A DNA stretch of 64,000 nt from Phreatobacter sp. Its GTDB lineage: Bacteria; Pseudomonadota; Alphaproteobacteria; Rhizobiales; Phreatobacteraceae. A model generated the notes under the pieces. It had not been told where the DNA came from, ran no database searches, and was given only the letters and a program-made list of their open reading frames with translations. Numbering within the stretch: the stretch's first letter is position 1; each line of letters begins with the position of its first letter. Shown here one piece after another: positions 8,684-17,243 of the stretch. The stretch covers positions 124,001 to 188,000 of the forward strand of contig NZ_JAEULY010000009.1 of NCBI RefSeq assembly GCF_016793595.1, in the 5' to 3' direction. The translations under genes were made by a program, and so were the position numbers.

Positions 8684-9040
8684 TCAGAACAAGCGGCCGC
8701 CCTCGGGCACCTCGTGGCCAGGGCCGATCAGCACGACCTCGCCGTCGGCATCCGGCACGCCGAGGGTCAGCACCTCGGACATGAATTTGCCGATCTGGCG
8801 TGGCGGGAAGTTGACGACGGCAAGCACCTGCCGGCCGACCAGCGCCTCCGGCTGATAGTATTTGGTGATCTGGGCCGAGGATTTCTTGCGGCCGATGGCG
8901 CCGCCGAAATCGATCACCAGCTTGATCGCCGGCTTACGCGCCTCCGGAAAGGGCGCGGCTTCGACGATTCGCCCGACGCGGACGTCCACCTTCATGAAGT
9001 CGTCGAAGGCGATTGGGGCGGGGCGGTCGGCGGACTGCAT
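8684..9040 (-). CDS. csaA: CsaA-like tRNA-binding domain protein
   Basis: A 118-residue single OB-fold protein of the tRNA-binding (EMAP/Trbp111) family. The typical elements FDDFMKVDVRVGRI at the N-terminus, LVIDFGGAIGRKKSSAQI in the middle and FPPRQIGKFMSEVLTLG near the end are all present. Homologues in Bacillus act as export-related chaperones and in other bacteria are free-standing tRNA-binding proteins; the role here is unproven. I chose the ATG at 9040 because upstream residues are not family-like and 118 residues matches other CsaA proteins. The gene converges on the ilvE terminator. Confidence 0.88.
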   Translation of the reverse strand: MQSADRPAPIAFDDFMKVDVRVGRIVEAAPFPEARKPAIKLVIDFGGAIGRKKSSAQITKYYQPEALVGRQVLAVVNFPPRQIGKFMSEVLTLGVPDADGEVVLIGPGHEVPEGGRLF

Positions 9041-9074
9041 GGCGAAACTCCGGAATGCCCCGGCGCAATGCCAA

Positions 9075-9096
9075 AAGGCCGGGCAAGCCCGGCCTT
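9075..9096 (-). terminator. Rho-independent terminator after the TetR gene
   Basis: A nine-base perfect stem AAGGCCGGG/CCCGGCCTT with a CAAG loop; read on the minus strand it ends in TTTT. It separates the TetR gene from csaA. Confidence 0.7.
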
Positions 9097-9132
9097 CCAC
9101 GGCATTTCTGCGATCAGGTCAAGCCGTCGACG

Positions 9133-9891
9133 TCAGACCGGCGTCACGCGCGGGTCGCGGAAATCGTCCCCGCGCCAGCCTTCGTCGCGGGTGGGGCGCT
9201 CCTCGCCGCGATCCCGGTCGCGCCGCGAACGACGTCCGGCGCAGAAGGCGGCTGGCGCGCAGAACAGGGTGCGCAGCGGCGCCGTGAGTTGCTCGACGCT
9301 CCGAAGCACACTGGCGGCGCGGCCGGCGCGGGCCAGCTCCTCGTCCATGGCGCGCATGGTCTTCGCCAATGCGGGATCGTCGTCGTCGAGCCAGACGCGC
9401 ACGACACGGCCGAAAGCCACGGCCAGCCCCTGTGCGCGGATCGCACCGCCGGGGCCGGCAACCTCGACGCCGGCCGCCGCCAGCATCCAGTGATGCGAGC
9501 GCACCGCCAGCCGGTTCAGCGCCATGGCGAGCGCCGGGCTACGCATCGCGGCCCTGGAAATGTTGCGGATCGCAGCCTTGTGCGGGCCAAGCACATCGAG
9601 CCGGCGCATCAGCACATCGAAGAGCTTCTCCTTCGCGTCTTGATCGGCAAGGTCAGCGTCGATGCCGTCGAGCACCGCGCGGTCGACACCCTTCACGAAG
9701 GCCGCGATGATGTCGAGGCGCGAGCCGAACGCGTCACGCAGCTCGCCAAGCGTGACGCCCGCGCGCTCGGCCACCTCGGCCAGCGTCAAGTCAGGGAGAT
9801 CCTTCTCGGCGGCGAGCGCCATGAAGGCGGCGACGATAGCGTCGCGCGGCGTTTCCGACGGTGTTCCGGAGGTCTTGGACGCTTTGGCCAT
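9133..9891 (-). CDS. TetR/AcrR-family transcriptional regulator
   Basis: A 252-residue protein with an N-terminal helix-turn-helix at about residues 16-62 (DAIVAAFMALAAEKDLPDLT, then LAEVAERAGVTLGELRDAFG), the usual TetR DNA-binding domain. The C-terminal half is alpha-helical and lacks a recognisable ligand motif. The last 35 residues are rich in Arg and Asp and probably disordered. It lies between proC and csaA on the same strand. What it controls is unknown. Confidence 0.82.
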   Translation of the reverse strand: MAKASKTSGTPSETPRDAIVAAFMALAAEKDLPDLTLAEVAERAGVTLGELRDAFGSRLDIIAAFVKGVDRAVLDGIDADLADQDAKEKLFDVLMRRLDVLGPHKAAIRNISRAAMRSPALAMALNRLAVRSHHWMLAAAGVEVAGPGGAIRAQGLAVAFGRVVRVWLDDDDPALAKTMRAMDEELARAGRAASVLRSVEQLTAPLRTLFCAPAAFCAGRRSRRDRDRGEERPTRDEGWRGDDFRDPRVTPV

Positions 9892-9945
9892 GGCGATCTC
9901 GGTTCCTGGTCTGGCTGCCCCGCTCCGAAGATAGGCGCGGGGCCG

Positions 9946-10797
9946 TCAGCCCGCCAGTTCCCGCGACCGTTTTGCCGCCGCCGCCACCGCCTCGACAAAG
10001 GGCTGATCGATGCCGTGGGGGCCGGTCAGCACCTGCAGGGCGGCGTAGGTCGTGCCATTCGGAGAGGTGACGTTCTGGCGCAGCGTCGCGGGCTCGACCT
10101 CCGGAGACAGATGCATCAGCTCGGCGGCGCCCTCGACGGTCGCGCGCGCAAGACGCGCGGCAAGGTCCGCCGGCAGCCCCGCGGACGCGCCCGCGCGCGC
10201 AAGCGTCTCGGCCAGCAGGAAGACATAAGCCGGCCCCGAGCCGGATACGGCTGTAACGATGTCGATCCAGTCCTCGCGCGCAAGCCATTCGACCCGACCG
10301 ACCGCCGCGAGCAGACGCTCGACCGCCTGGCGCTGGGCCGGCGTGACATTGGCGCTCGCAGCGGCGCCGGTAATGCCGCGTCCGACCGCCGCCGGCGTGT
10401 TCGGAATGGTGCGCACCACGGCCGTTCCAGCACCGAAGACCTGCTCGATCCGCTGGATCGTCTTGCCGGCCATGACCGAGACGACCACTGTGTCCGGCCC
10501 GACAAACTGCTTCACCAGCGGCATGACATCGTCGGCGATCTGCGGCTTCACCGCCAGGATCAGTACGCCGGCAGGCTTCGGATCGGTCGGATTGCACGCG
10601 ATTCCGTGGGCATCGATGACCGCCTGGATGTTGGCAGGCGGGCGCGGATCGGAAATGGCCATCCGCTGCGGCGCGAGCCCGTGTTTCAGCCAGCCGCGCA
10701 TCATCGCGCCGCCCATCTGGCCGGCGCCGACCAGGACGACATGACCGGAGAAATCGGCAAGGGAGAGCGGTTCGTCGCGGTGCGGCTCGGTCATCAT
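9946..10797 (-). CDS. proC: Pyrroline-5-carboxylate reductase
   Basis: A 283-residue enzyme for the last step of proline synthesis, reducing pyrroline-5-carboxylate with NAD(P)H in the cytosol. The N-terminal Rossmann loop is VLVGAGQMGGAMMRGW. The C-terminal dimerisation/active-site helix contains the family signature SGSGPAYVFLLAETL and later SPNGTTYAAL (usually SPGGTT). Two adjacent ATG codons (10797 and 10794) could start it. It follows the YbjN gene on the same strand after about 66 bases, an arrangement common in Hyphomicrobiales. Confidence 0.94.
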   Translation of the reverse strand: MMTEPHRDEPLSLADFSGHVVLVGAGQMGGAMMRGWLKHGLAPQRMAISDPRPPANIQAVIDAHGIACNPTDPKPAGVLILAVKPQIADDVMPLVKQFVGPDTVVVSVMAGKTIQRIEQVFGAGTAVVRTIPNTPAAVGRGITGAAASANVTPAQRQAVERLLAAVGRVEWLAREDWIDIVTAVSGSGPAYVFLLAETLARAGASAGLPADLAARLARATVEGAAELMHLSPEVEPATLRQNVTSPNGTTYAALQVLTGPHGIDQPFVEAVAAAAKRSRELAG

Positions 10798-10863
10798 GTC
10801 CTCAGCGGCTGTCGGCGCGAACCGATAGCCGCCGGAACGCCCGCTGTCACGCGGCGCGAGGCA

Positions 10864-11367
10864 TCAGGCCTCGCCGGAAGTCTCGAAGAGCGCCGAATCC
10901 ATGGCCTCGCGCGCCGACTTGCCCGCCCAGACCACGAACTGGAAGGCCTGATAGTAGCGGTCGCAAGCTTCCATCGCAGCGTCGAGCTGCGCTTCGCACT
11001 GGCGACCCGAGGCTTCGGCCCCACCAGCAAGCAAGAGCGCGTGGCGGAACATCACCACCCCTTCCTGCGGCCACAGGTCGAAATGACCGAGCCACATCTG
11101 CTCGTTGGCGAGCTGGATGAGCTCCCTCACCTCGCCCCTGCGGCGCTCCGGCACCTTGAGGTCGAAGGCACAGGCCAGATGAAGGGATTCAATATCGTCC
11201 ATCCATGTGAAGGAGGCATGATAGTCAGCCCAACGACCCGTGACCGAAAGGGTGATCTCGTCATCTCCCGAGCGGTCGAACGACCACTCGTTGAGGGCCG
11301 CCAGATTTTCGACCAGGTCCACAGGATTAACCTGCCGGTCGGTGGTGTCGATATCGATCAAGGACAT
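10864..11367 (-). CDS. YbjN domain-containing protein
   Basis: A 167-residue acidic protein of the YbjN family (type III secretion chaperone-like fold). Typical elements are the N-terminal NPVDLVENLAALNEWSFDR, SFTWMDDIESLHLACAFDLK in the middle and the paired helices VREL IQLANEQMWLGHFDL. The ATG at 11367 was chosen because the conserved domain begins a few residues later; the 45 upstream residues are basic and unlike the family. YbjN affects motility and stress traits in enterobacteria; in alphaproteobacteria its function is open. Confidence 0.85.
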   Translation of the reverse strand: MSLIDIDTTDRQVNPVDLVENLAALNEWSFDRSGDDEITLSVTGRWADYHASFTWMDDIESLHLACAFDLKVPERRRGEVRELIQLANEQMWLGHFDLWPQEGVVMFRHALLLAGGAEASGRQCEAQLDAAMEACDRYYQAFQFVVWAGKSAREAMDSALFETSGEA

Positions 11368-11927
11368 TCCGCCCCCGTGCGGTTCGCTCGGTTGTCGGAC
11401 AGACGCGACGGGACGCAACCGGACAGGAGACCGGGTCATGGCGAGCAAAGCTCGTCGCCTACAACCTTTTGATTCGATTGCCCGAATCGATCTCTGGACC
11501 AAACCCTAACGCAGGACGACGACGCTGCCTACTGACCCGCCTAGCGATCTTGGATTCGTCATCCATCCGCAATCGGACTGTTGCAATTATCCACCGTCCG
11601 GCGTTCCGGGCGCTGCGTCATCCACCGCTTCCGACAGCCTCTGATCCGGAACCGCCGAGACTCCGTTTTGCTCAATTTTGATGCATCCGAACAAGGCGTG
11701 CGGGTGGGTCTGCCCAGCCATGCAGCGATCCCGGTTGTGCGCTGCACACGGTCGCGGCATATCAGGCGGGTCGACGGTTTTGGCGGGTCACGCCTCCCTG
11801 TGATCTCGTGTCGCTGTCGGCGTTCCCCTCTGGAAGGCGGCTTCCAGGTGCTCTGCATCGGAAGCCGAAACTTATAAGGCCGGGCTTTTCAGCCCGGCCC
11901 TTTTTTTGTCTGGTGATCGTGGCCGGA
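11368..11927. other. 560-base gene-free stretch with alternative hairpins and a plus-strand terminator
   Basis: No credible protein gene is seen: open frames here lack ribosome-binding sites and family-like composition. The 3' half holds a stem TGCAGCG/CGCTGCA (11721-11746), then two hairpins that cannot form together: TGGAAG/CTTCCA (11831-11846) and CGGCTTCC/GGAAGCCG (11838-11867). An intrinsic terminator for the plus strand follows. With no plus-strand gene feeding this terminator, a small untranslated RNA ending near 11907 is a reasonable guess. I could not identify its promoter or match it to a known RNA family. Confidence 0.35.
11878..11907 (+). terminator. Strong intrinsic terminator, plus strand
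   Basis: Stem GGCCGGGCT/AGCCCGGCC (11878-11886 and 11891-11899) with TTTC loop, followed by C and seven T on the plus strand. On the minus strand, where the EF-G gene ends, only TT follows, so it works best for plus-strand transcription, although it could serve both. Confidence 0.8.
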
Positions 11928-13991
11928 TCAGGCGGCCGCACGCGCCTGAACGATCTTGTCGGCATCGCGGCCAGTCAGTTCGGCAAGGTGGTCGAACTTC
12001 GACGTGAACGAGCCGACGCCAGCCGTCGCCGAGCGAATCTCGACAATGAGGTCGCCGATCTCCGATTCCGGCATCAGGGCCGAGACGATATCCCAGCCCT
12101 GCCAGCCCTCGCGCCCGTCGAATCCAAGGATCTGGCCGCGCCGCCCAGAGACAATGGCGTTGACCTTGGCGGTCGCGTCCGAGGGCACCGCGACATCGAC
12201 CCGGTGGATCGGTTCGAGCAGCACGGGATGGCAGGCGGATAGCGCCTCCTGGATCGCGATGCGCCCCGCCTGCTGGAACGCCATGTCGGAGCTGTCCACC
12301 GTGTGGTAGCTGCCATCGGTCAGCGTCGCGCCCACATCGACCACGGGGAATCCCAGCGGCCCCTTCCTGAGCGTGTCCTCGATGCCGTGCTTCACCGCGG
12401 GAATGTACTGCTTCGGCACGACGCCGCCGGTGATCCTGTCATCGAAGACGAAGCCGGCGCCACGTTCCAGCGGCTTCACGTCGATGACCACGTCGCCGAA
12501 CTGGCCGTGACCGCCCGACTGCTTGCGGTGGCGACCGCGCACGCCATGCGCCGCCTTCTTGATCGTCTCGCGGTAGCCGACGCCGGGCTTGCCCTGATTG
12601 ACCTGCACACCGTAGCGATTGGCGAGCTTCGTGATGGCGACGCGCAGGTGCATCTCGCCCTGCCCCGACAGGATGATCTCGCCGGTATCGGCCAGATGCA
12701 CCACCGACAGAGAGGGATCCTCGTCGGTCAGCTTGGCGAGCATCAGCCCGAGCTTGACGTCGTCCTTGCGGTCGCGGGCGCTGAGCGCGACAGACAGAAC
12801 CGGTTGCGGCGGCCTGGCGGTCGCGAGCCGTGGTGGAGCCTGACGGCCGGTGGTGATCGCCTCGCCGGTGGCGACGTGATCGAGCTTGCCGAGCGCCACC
12901 GTATCGCCGGCCGACACATCGCGCAGCTTGTCGACGCCGGGCCCGAACATCTTGAAGAGCCCCGATGTTCGCTCCTGCGTGGCGTCGGCGCCCGTCAGGA
13001 TCGCCCCATCGCCGAGAGTGCCCGTCAGTACGCGCGCGACCGAGAGCTTGCCGCCATGGGCCGTGTGGATGGTCTTCATGACGTGAGCCATGGCGTCACC
13101 GGCCTTCACGCCGAGACGCCGCGCCGCAACCTCCACAGCCGGCACGTCGTGGCGCAGCGCCTTCAGAAGTCGCAGGACACCATTGGTGCGTGTCGCCGAG
13201 CCGAACAGGACGGGCACGATCGCGCCATCGCTCAGATCGCGGCCGAGATCGTCGAATACCTTGTCGCGCGGCGGTTCGAGGTCGGAGAGAAGCGTCTCCA
13301 TCAATTCGTCGTCGTGATCGGCGAGCGTTTCGAGCATGGTGAAGCGCGCTTCCTTCTCACGGTCGAGATTGTCGCCGTCGAGCGGTACGACTTCGGAGGC
13401 CGCGTGCTCGCGATAGACGAAGGCCCGCTCCAGCGCGAGGTCGACGAAGCCAGAAACGATTCCGTTCGACCAGATGGGGATCTGTCGCAGCAGCAGCGGC
13501 ACACGCGAGGCCGGCCGCAGAAGCTCCAGCGTCTCGCGGATCCGCTTGTCCGCCTTGTCGATCTTGTTGATGAACAGGATGCGCGGAATGCCCCGGTCCT
13601 CGAGCTCGCGCAGGATGAGGCTGAGGGCCGGCACCTTCTTCTCGTCGGCCTCGCAGACGACGACCGCCGCGTCCACCGCCGGAATGACGTTGCGCATCTC
13701 GTGGAGGAAGTCGATCGAGCCGGGGCAATCGACGAAGGTGTAGCTGTCGCCCATGAAGCTGGTCGTGGCGAAACCGGCCTCGACGCTCATCTTGAACTGA
13801 TGCGCTTCATCGCTCGCGTCGGAAACGGTGGTTCCGCTCTCGATCGAACCCATGCGCTGGATCGCGCCGGTGCGCTCCAGTATCGCTTCGAGCAGGGTCG
13901 TCTTGCCGCTCTGGAACGGGCCCACCAGCGCGATGCACCGGGGACCCGCCTGCCTTCTGCCGCCTTGTTCGCCTGCGTTCTTGTCGCCCAT
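11928..13991 (-). CDS. Elongation factor G paralogue (EF-G2-like translational GTPase)
   Basis: A 687-residue protein with EF-G domain order: GTP-binding domain, then domains II to V; a late segment GHGQFGDVVIDVKPL marks domain IV. The P-loop is GPFQSGKT (about 24-31) and the specificity motif NKID (142-145). The G3 motif reads DCPGS (88-92) where translating EF-G has D-x-PGH, so the catalytic histidine is replaced by serine, and the usual RGITI switch sequence is absent. It is therefore a divergent paralogue rather than the main FusA, and its GTPase behaviour may differ. It lies alone, not in the str operon. Confidence 0.85.
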   Translation of the reverse strand: MGDKNAGEQGGRRQAGPRCIALVGPFQSGKTTLLEAILERTGAIQRMGSIESGTTVSDASDEAHQFKMSVEAGFATTSFMGDSYTFVDCPGSIDFLHEMRNVIPAVDAAVVVCEADEKKVPALSLILRELEDRGIPRILFINKIDKADKRIRETLELLRPASRVPLLLRQIPIWSNGIVSGFVDLALERAFVYREHAASEVVPLDGDNLDREKEARFTMLETLADHDDELMETLLSDLEPPRDKVFDDLGRDLSDGAIVPVLFGSATRTNGVLRLLKALRHDVPAVEVAARRLGVKAGDAMAHVMKTIHTAHGGKLSVARVLTGTLGDGAILTGADATQERTSGLFKMFGPGVDKLRDVSAGDTVALGKLDHVATGEAITTGRQAPPRLATARPPQPVLSVALSARDRKDDVKLGLMLAKLTDEDPSLSVVHLADTGEIILSGQGEMHLRVAITKLANRYGVQVNQGKPGVGYRETIKKAAHGVRGRHRKQSGGHGQFGDVVIDVKPLERGAGFVFDDRITGGVVPKQYIPAVKHGIEDTLRKGPLGFPVVDVGATLTDGSYHTVDSSDMAFQQAGRIAIQEALSACHPVLLEPIHRVDVAVPSDATAKVNAIVSGRRGQILGFDGREGWQGWDIVSALMPESEIGDLIVEIRSATAGVGSFTSKFDHLAELTGRDADKIVQARAAA

Positions 13992-14149
13992 GCCCGTATC
14001 CCCTTGTGTCCGGGGCCCGGGCGAGAAGGTCGACCCGGAAGTGACAGGTCAAGCGGAGGGTCTTGTTGGCTGGACCTCGCGCGCCGGTATCGTCGCGCCG
14101 GCAATCGGCCGGCGCAAGGGCGCTGTCTCGCGATGCAGCGAAAGGGCGC

Positions 14150-14308
14150 TCAGCGACGCGGCTGGCGGATCGAGCCGGTGGTCATGGCGTCGTCGCCGCC
14201 ATTGCGGGCGATCTCCTGGCGCTCCGCGAGCCAAGATGAGCCGCGATCGACATATTGCGCGAGCACCACCGCTCCAGCGGCGACGGCAAACAGAATCCAG
14301 CGGGACAT
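14150..14308 (-). CDS. Small single-span membrane protein, unknown
   Basis: A 52-residue frame starting MSRWILFAVAAGAVVLAQYV, i.e. one hydrophobic helix right at the N-terminus, then a short polar tail ending in a basic cluster. A GAGG sits about seven bases before the ATG at 14308. It shares strand with the EF-G gene 158 bases downstream. No family is recognised; the start site and membrane helix are the only support. Confidence 0.5.
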   Translation of the reverse strand: MSRWILFAVAAGAVVLAQYVDRGSSWLAERQEIARNGGDDAMTTGSIRQPRR

Positions 14309-14604
14309 CGAGGACCTCGAAACGCAACAGCCAGTCTTCGGCAATTCCTTATGGAACCGTTGTGGTTAAAACCGCGTTCACGGTTCGCGAGCGCGCGCCC
14401 AAACCTCCCTGTCCAAGGCCTCCCTGTCACGGCATCGTGACCCTCCGCCACGATTTTGCCTGCAACAATCGCGGCAACACCATTGTTTCAGCGAGGCTCG
14501 ACCCCAGTTCGGTGGCAGACAGGATCTGTACCAGCGAGCGAGTGATCGGCCTGCGTGAGTTCGGCACGGCACCACGACATTTTGGAACCAAGGAGTTCTG
14601 AAAC

Positions 14605-14919
14605 ATGCCGCGAGCGCCCCATTCCTTCCGCGTGAAGCCTCCGCGCCCGGGCTTCCAGAAGGCTCATCCGCGCGTCCCGACCATCATCTCCGCCGGCGTG
14701 GTGCTGGCGCTGCTGGCCGCGCTTATCGTGGCGGGCATCTTCCTTTCGGCCGAACTGGTCGATCCCTCGACCTTCGAGGATGGCGCGGATGCCGAAACGC
14801 TGGTCACATCCGGCGCGGTCGTCGTCATGTCGATCGGTCTCGGGCTCCTGCTGACCTATCTGCTCCGGCGCTTCATCGGCGGCGGCCACCAGCGCAAGGA
14901 ACCGCCGGTCGCTGCCTGA
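14605..14919 (+). CDS. Small two-span membrane protein, unknown
   Basis: A 104-residue protein with AAGGAG at the correct distance from the ATG. The N-terminus is basic and proline-rich (about 25 residues), followed by two hydrophobic helices (about 26-50 and 66-88) joined by an acidic loop, and a basic tail. This suggests both ends in the cytoplasm by the positive-inside rule. It is 28 bases upstream of the sugar dehydrogenase gene on the same strand and may share its transcript. No function is recognised. Confidence 0.75.
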   Translation: MPRAPHSFRVKPPRPGFQKAHPRVPTIISAGVVLALLAALIVAGIFLSAELVDPSTFEDGADAETLVTSGAVVVMSIGLGLLLTYLLRRFIGGGHQRKEPPVAA

Positions 14920-14947
14920 GGCGCTGCCCCGCGCGACAGGAACCTGC

Positions 14948-16057
14948 ATGCGCATTGTCGCCGCCATCCTCGCCCTTGCCGCAATGGCCGGCGCGGCCTT
15001 TGGCCAGCCGGCGCCCTCGCCGCCGCTGGACGTCGCCACCGTCGCGCGGGGGTTGCAGAATCCGTGGGGCATGGCCTTCCTCCCCGACGGGCGGGTGCTG
15101 ATCACTGAACGGCCAGGCCGCCTGCGTGTCGTCGAGCGCGACGGCCGCCTGTCGCAGCCCATCGCAGGCGTGCCGGCGGTGCATGCGGTCGGACAGGGCG
15201 GACTTCTCGGCATCGCGCTCGATCCGGCCTTCGCCGAGAACCGGCGCGTCTATCTCAGCTTTTCTGAGCGCGCGAGCGGCGAGATCAACAACACCGCGGT
15301 CTTCCGCGGTCGTCTCAATGCCGATGCCACAGCACTCGAGCAGGGCCGCGTCATCTGGCGGCAGGAACCCGCCATCGCCAGTCGCCTGCATTTCGGCTCG
15401 CGCCTTGTCTTCGACCGTTCCGGGCACCTGTTCGTCACCACCGGAGACCGCTTCAGCCAGATGCAGGAGGCGCAGAACCCGGCGAACACGCTGGCCAAGG
15501 TCGTGCGCATCACCACGGACGGCGCACCGGCTCCCGGCAATCCCGGTGGCGGCTGGAATCCGGTCGTCTGGTCCATCGGGCTGCGCAACGCGCAGGGCGC
15601 GACTCTCCATCCGACCACCGGCGAGCTTTGGGTCTCGAACCACGGTCCGCGCGGCGGCGACGGGCTCTATGTCGCGCGCGCCGGCCGCAACTACGGTTGG
15701 CCGCTGATCTCGTGGGGCACGCACTACGACGGCCGTCTGGTCAATGGCGGCTTGCGCGAGCGCGAGGGCCTGGAGCAGCCGCTGGTCTACTGGACGCCGT
15801 CCATCGCGCCTTCCGGGCTCACCTTCTACACTGGCAACCTGTTTCCGATGTGGCGGGGCAATCTGTTTTCCGGCGCGCTGGCCGGCCAGATGCTGGTGAG
15901 GGTCGTGCTCGATGGCGAGCGCATCGTGTCACAGGAACGGCTGCTGGCCGATCTCGGTCACCGCCTCCGCGACGTGCAGCAGGGCCGGGACGGCGCGCTC
16001 TGGCTCCTGACTGACGCTCCGGACGGCCAGCTGCTGCGGATCACGCCCAGGCCCTAG
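14948..16057 (+). CDS. Secreted PQQ-dependent aldose sugar dehydrogenase (YliI/GSDH family)
   Basis: A 369-residue protein with a Sec signal peptide (MRIVAAILALAAMAGAAFG). The mature part is a six-bladed beta-propeller of the GSDH/Asd family, starting with ARGLQNPWGMAFLPDGRVLI and containing GQGGLLGIALDP, HFGSRLVFDRSGHLFVTTGDR and YWTPSIAPSGLTFYTG, which are the conserved blade elements around the PQQ site. Such enzymes oxidise soluble aldoses in the periplasm. PQQ synthesis genes are not in the window. Length and signal are normal for the family. Confidence 0.9.
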   Translation: MRIVAAILALAAMAGAAFGQPAPSPPLDVATVARGLQNPWGMAFLPDGRVLITERPGRLRVVERDGRLSQPIAGVPAVHAVGQGGLLGIALDPAFAENRRVYLSFSERASGEINNTAVFRGRLNADATALEQGRVIWRQEPAIASRLHFGSRLVFDRSGHLFVTTGDRFSQMQEAQNPANTLAKVVRITTDGAPAPGNPGGGWNPVVWSIGLRNAQGATLHPTTGELWVSNHGPRGGDGLYVARAGRNYGWPLISWGTHYDGRLVNGGLREREGLEQPLVYWTPSIAPSGLTFYTGNLFPMWRGNLFSGALAGQMLVRVVLDGERIVSQERLLADLGHRLRDVQQGRDGALWLLTDAPDGQLLRITPRP

Positions 16058-16058
16058 G

Positions 16059-16814
16059 TCATACCTCGGCGATCCTCGGGTTTGGGGTCAGCACCACGCA
16101 GTGATGGCCCATCGCGTCACCGCCGAGGATGAAGTGCTGGTCCTTGAAGGTCGCCATCAGGTCGGTTTCGTAAAGTCTCACGGCATCTGCGCGGCAGATC
16201 AGGAATTTCGGCGCTGCCACGATATCCTCGCGGTCGATCACGCACATCAGCCGCATGTCCGGATGCGCCCGCAGGTAGTCGTGGACGGTGACGACCAGGA
16301 ACGGGTAGCCGGGATGCAGCATGTCGTCGAGGCAGATCAGCCCCTGCGGATGCAGGCTGGCATGGGCGAGCCGGAGGTCATGGCCAAGCGCCTCCGCCGA
16401 ATGCTCACCGTCGACATGGATGAAGCGCAGCGGCGCCCTGCCCGTCAGCCCCGCGAAGGTCTCGGCATCGAGCGTTCCGGTGTCGAAGGGGCGCGGCGTG
16501 AAACGCTGTTCGGCAAGGCCGTTGCGGCGGGCATTGCCGGTGAACCGGTCGAGCACCTTGTCGTCGGGCCAGGTGAACAGGTCGAAGCCGTAGGCATGCT
16601 CCCGCTCGGCCAGCGCCAGTCCGAGCGCGATGAAAAACCGCCCCTCGAAGGTGCCGATCTCCGCGACGGAGCCGCGAATGCCCATCTCGCTCTGCCGGCG
16701 CATCAGATGGGCGCAAATCGTCGCGGCGAAGCGCGAGGACATGCCCCTCACGCTCTCGAAGCCCTCTTCCAGATAGGCGTCGACCGCGGGAATGCCGCTC
16801 TTGAAACCGGTCAT
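16059..16814 (-). CDS. Class I SAM-dependent methyltransferase-like protein
   Basis: A 251-residue protein. The segment GSVAEIGTFEGRFFIALGLAL near residue 48 matches SAM-binding motif I, with an acidic residue (YGFDLFTW) at motif II and RFIHVDGEHSAE further on, as in the Methyltransf_24 group that includes sugar and antibiotic methyltransferases. The target is unknown. It starts inside the stop codon of the upstream DUF486 gene (four-base ATGA overlap), so the two are coupled. It converges on the sugar dehydrogenase gene with almost no gap. Confidence 0.75.
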   Translation of the reverse strand: MTGFKSGIPAVDAYLEEGFESVRGMSSRFAATICAHLMRRQSEMGIRGSVAEIGTFEGRFFIALGLALAEREHAYGFDLFTWPDDKVLDRFTGNARRNGLAEQRFTPRPFDTGTLDAETFAGLTGRAPLRFIHVDGEHSAEALGHDLRLAHASLHPQGLICLDDMLHPGYPFLVVTVHDYLRAHPDMRLMCVIDREDIVAAPKFLICRADAVRLYETDLMATFKDQHFILGGDAMGHHCVVLTPNPRIAEV

Positions 16815-17170
16815 GCCGAGCGCCCCTGAAACACGAAGAACGCGCCGGCCGCGATCAGCGCAAAGCCGATCGCGTAGTTCCAGGTCAGTTGCTCCTTCAG
16901 ATAGACGACCGAGAAGATGGCGAAGACCAGGAGGGTGATCACCTCCTGGATCGTCTTGAGCTGCGCGGCGCTATAGACCTCGTGACCGATCCGGTTCGCC
17001 GGCACGGCCAGGCAATATTCGACGAAGGCGATGCCCCAGCTCGCCAGGACCACCAGTGCCAGCGGCGCCGCCTTGAACTTCAGGTGGCCGTACCAGGCGA
17101 GGGTCATGAACACGTTCGACGCGATCAGCAGCAGGATCGGTGAAACGAAGGGGGATGTCAGGGCGGCCAT
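16811..17170 (-). CDS. DMT-superfamily DUF486 membrane protein
   Basis: A 119-residue protein with four predicted membrane helices, matching the DUF486 family: SNVFMTLAWYGHLKF in the first helix, EYCLAVPANRIGH between helices two and three, and YLKEQLTWNYAIGFALI at the end. Such proteins resemble half of a drug/metabolite transporter and probably dimerise. The ATG at 17170 was chosen over an upstream one because it begins at the family start. It overlaps the methyltransferase gene by four bases. Confidence 0.85.
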   Translation of the reverse strand: MAALTSPFVSPILLLIASNVFMTLAWYGHLKFKAAPLALVVLASWGIAFVEYCLAVPANRIGHEVYSAAQLKTIQEVITLLVFAIFSVVYLKEQLTWNYAIGFALIAAGAFFVFQGRSA

Positions 17171-17243
17171 GCATGTCTCCGGCGGGGCCCGATCATGGGC
17201 ACCGGACCATGACACGCCGATTGGCGTCGCGAGAAGCCGCCCG

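Noticed and set aside
9013..11472. Long plus-strand frame of 819 codons across csaA, TetR, proC and YbjN genes
   Set aside because: It runs opposite to four well-supported genes; its composition is that of an antisense shadow in GC-rich DNA.
11559..11877. Open frames of about 98 codons on both strands between YbjN and EF-G
   Set aside because: No ribosome-binding sites, Arg/Ser/Pro-rich compositions typical of non-coding GC-rich frames, and overlap with hairpins and a terminator.
12303..14369. Long plus-strand frame of 688 codons opposite the EF-G gene
   Set aside because: Antisense shadow of a clear EF-G paralogue, without a credible protein family.
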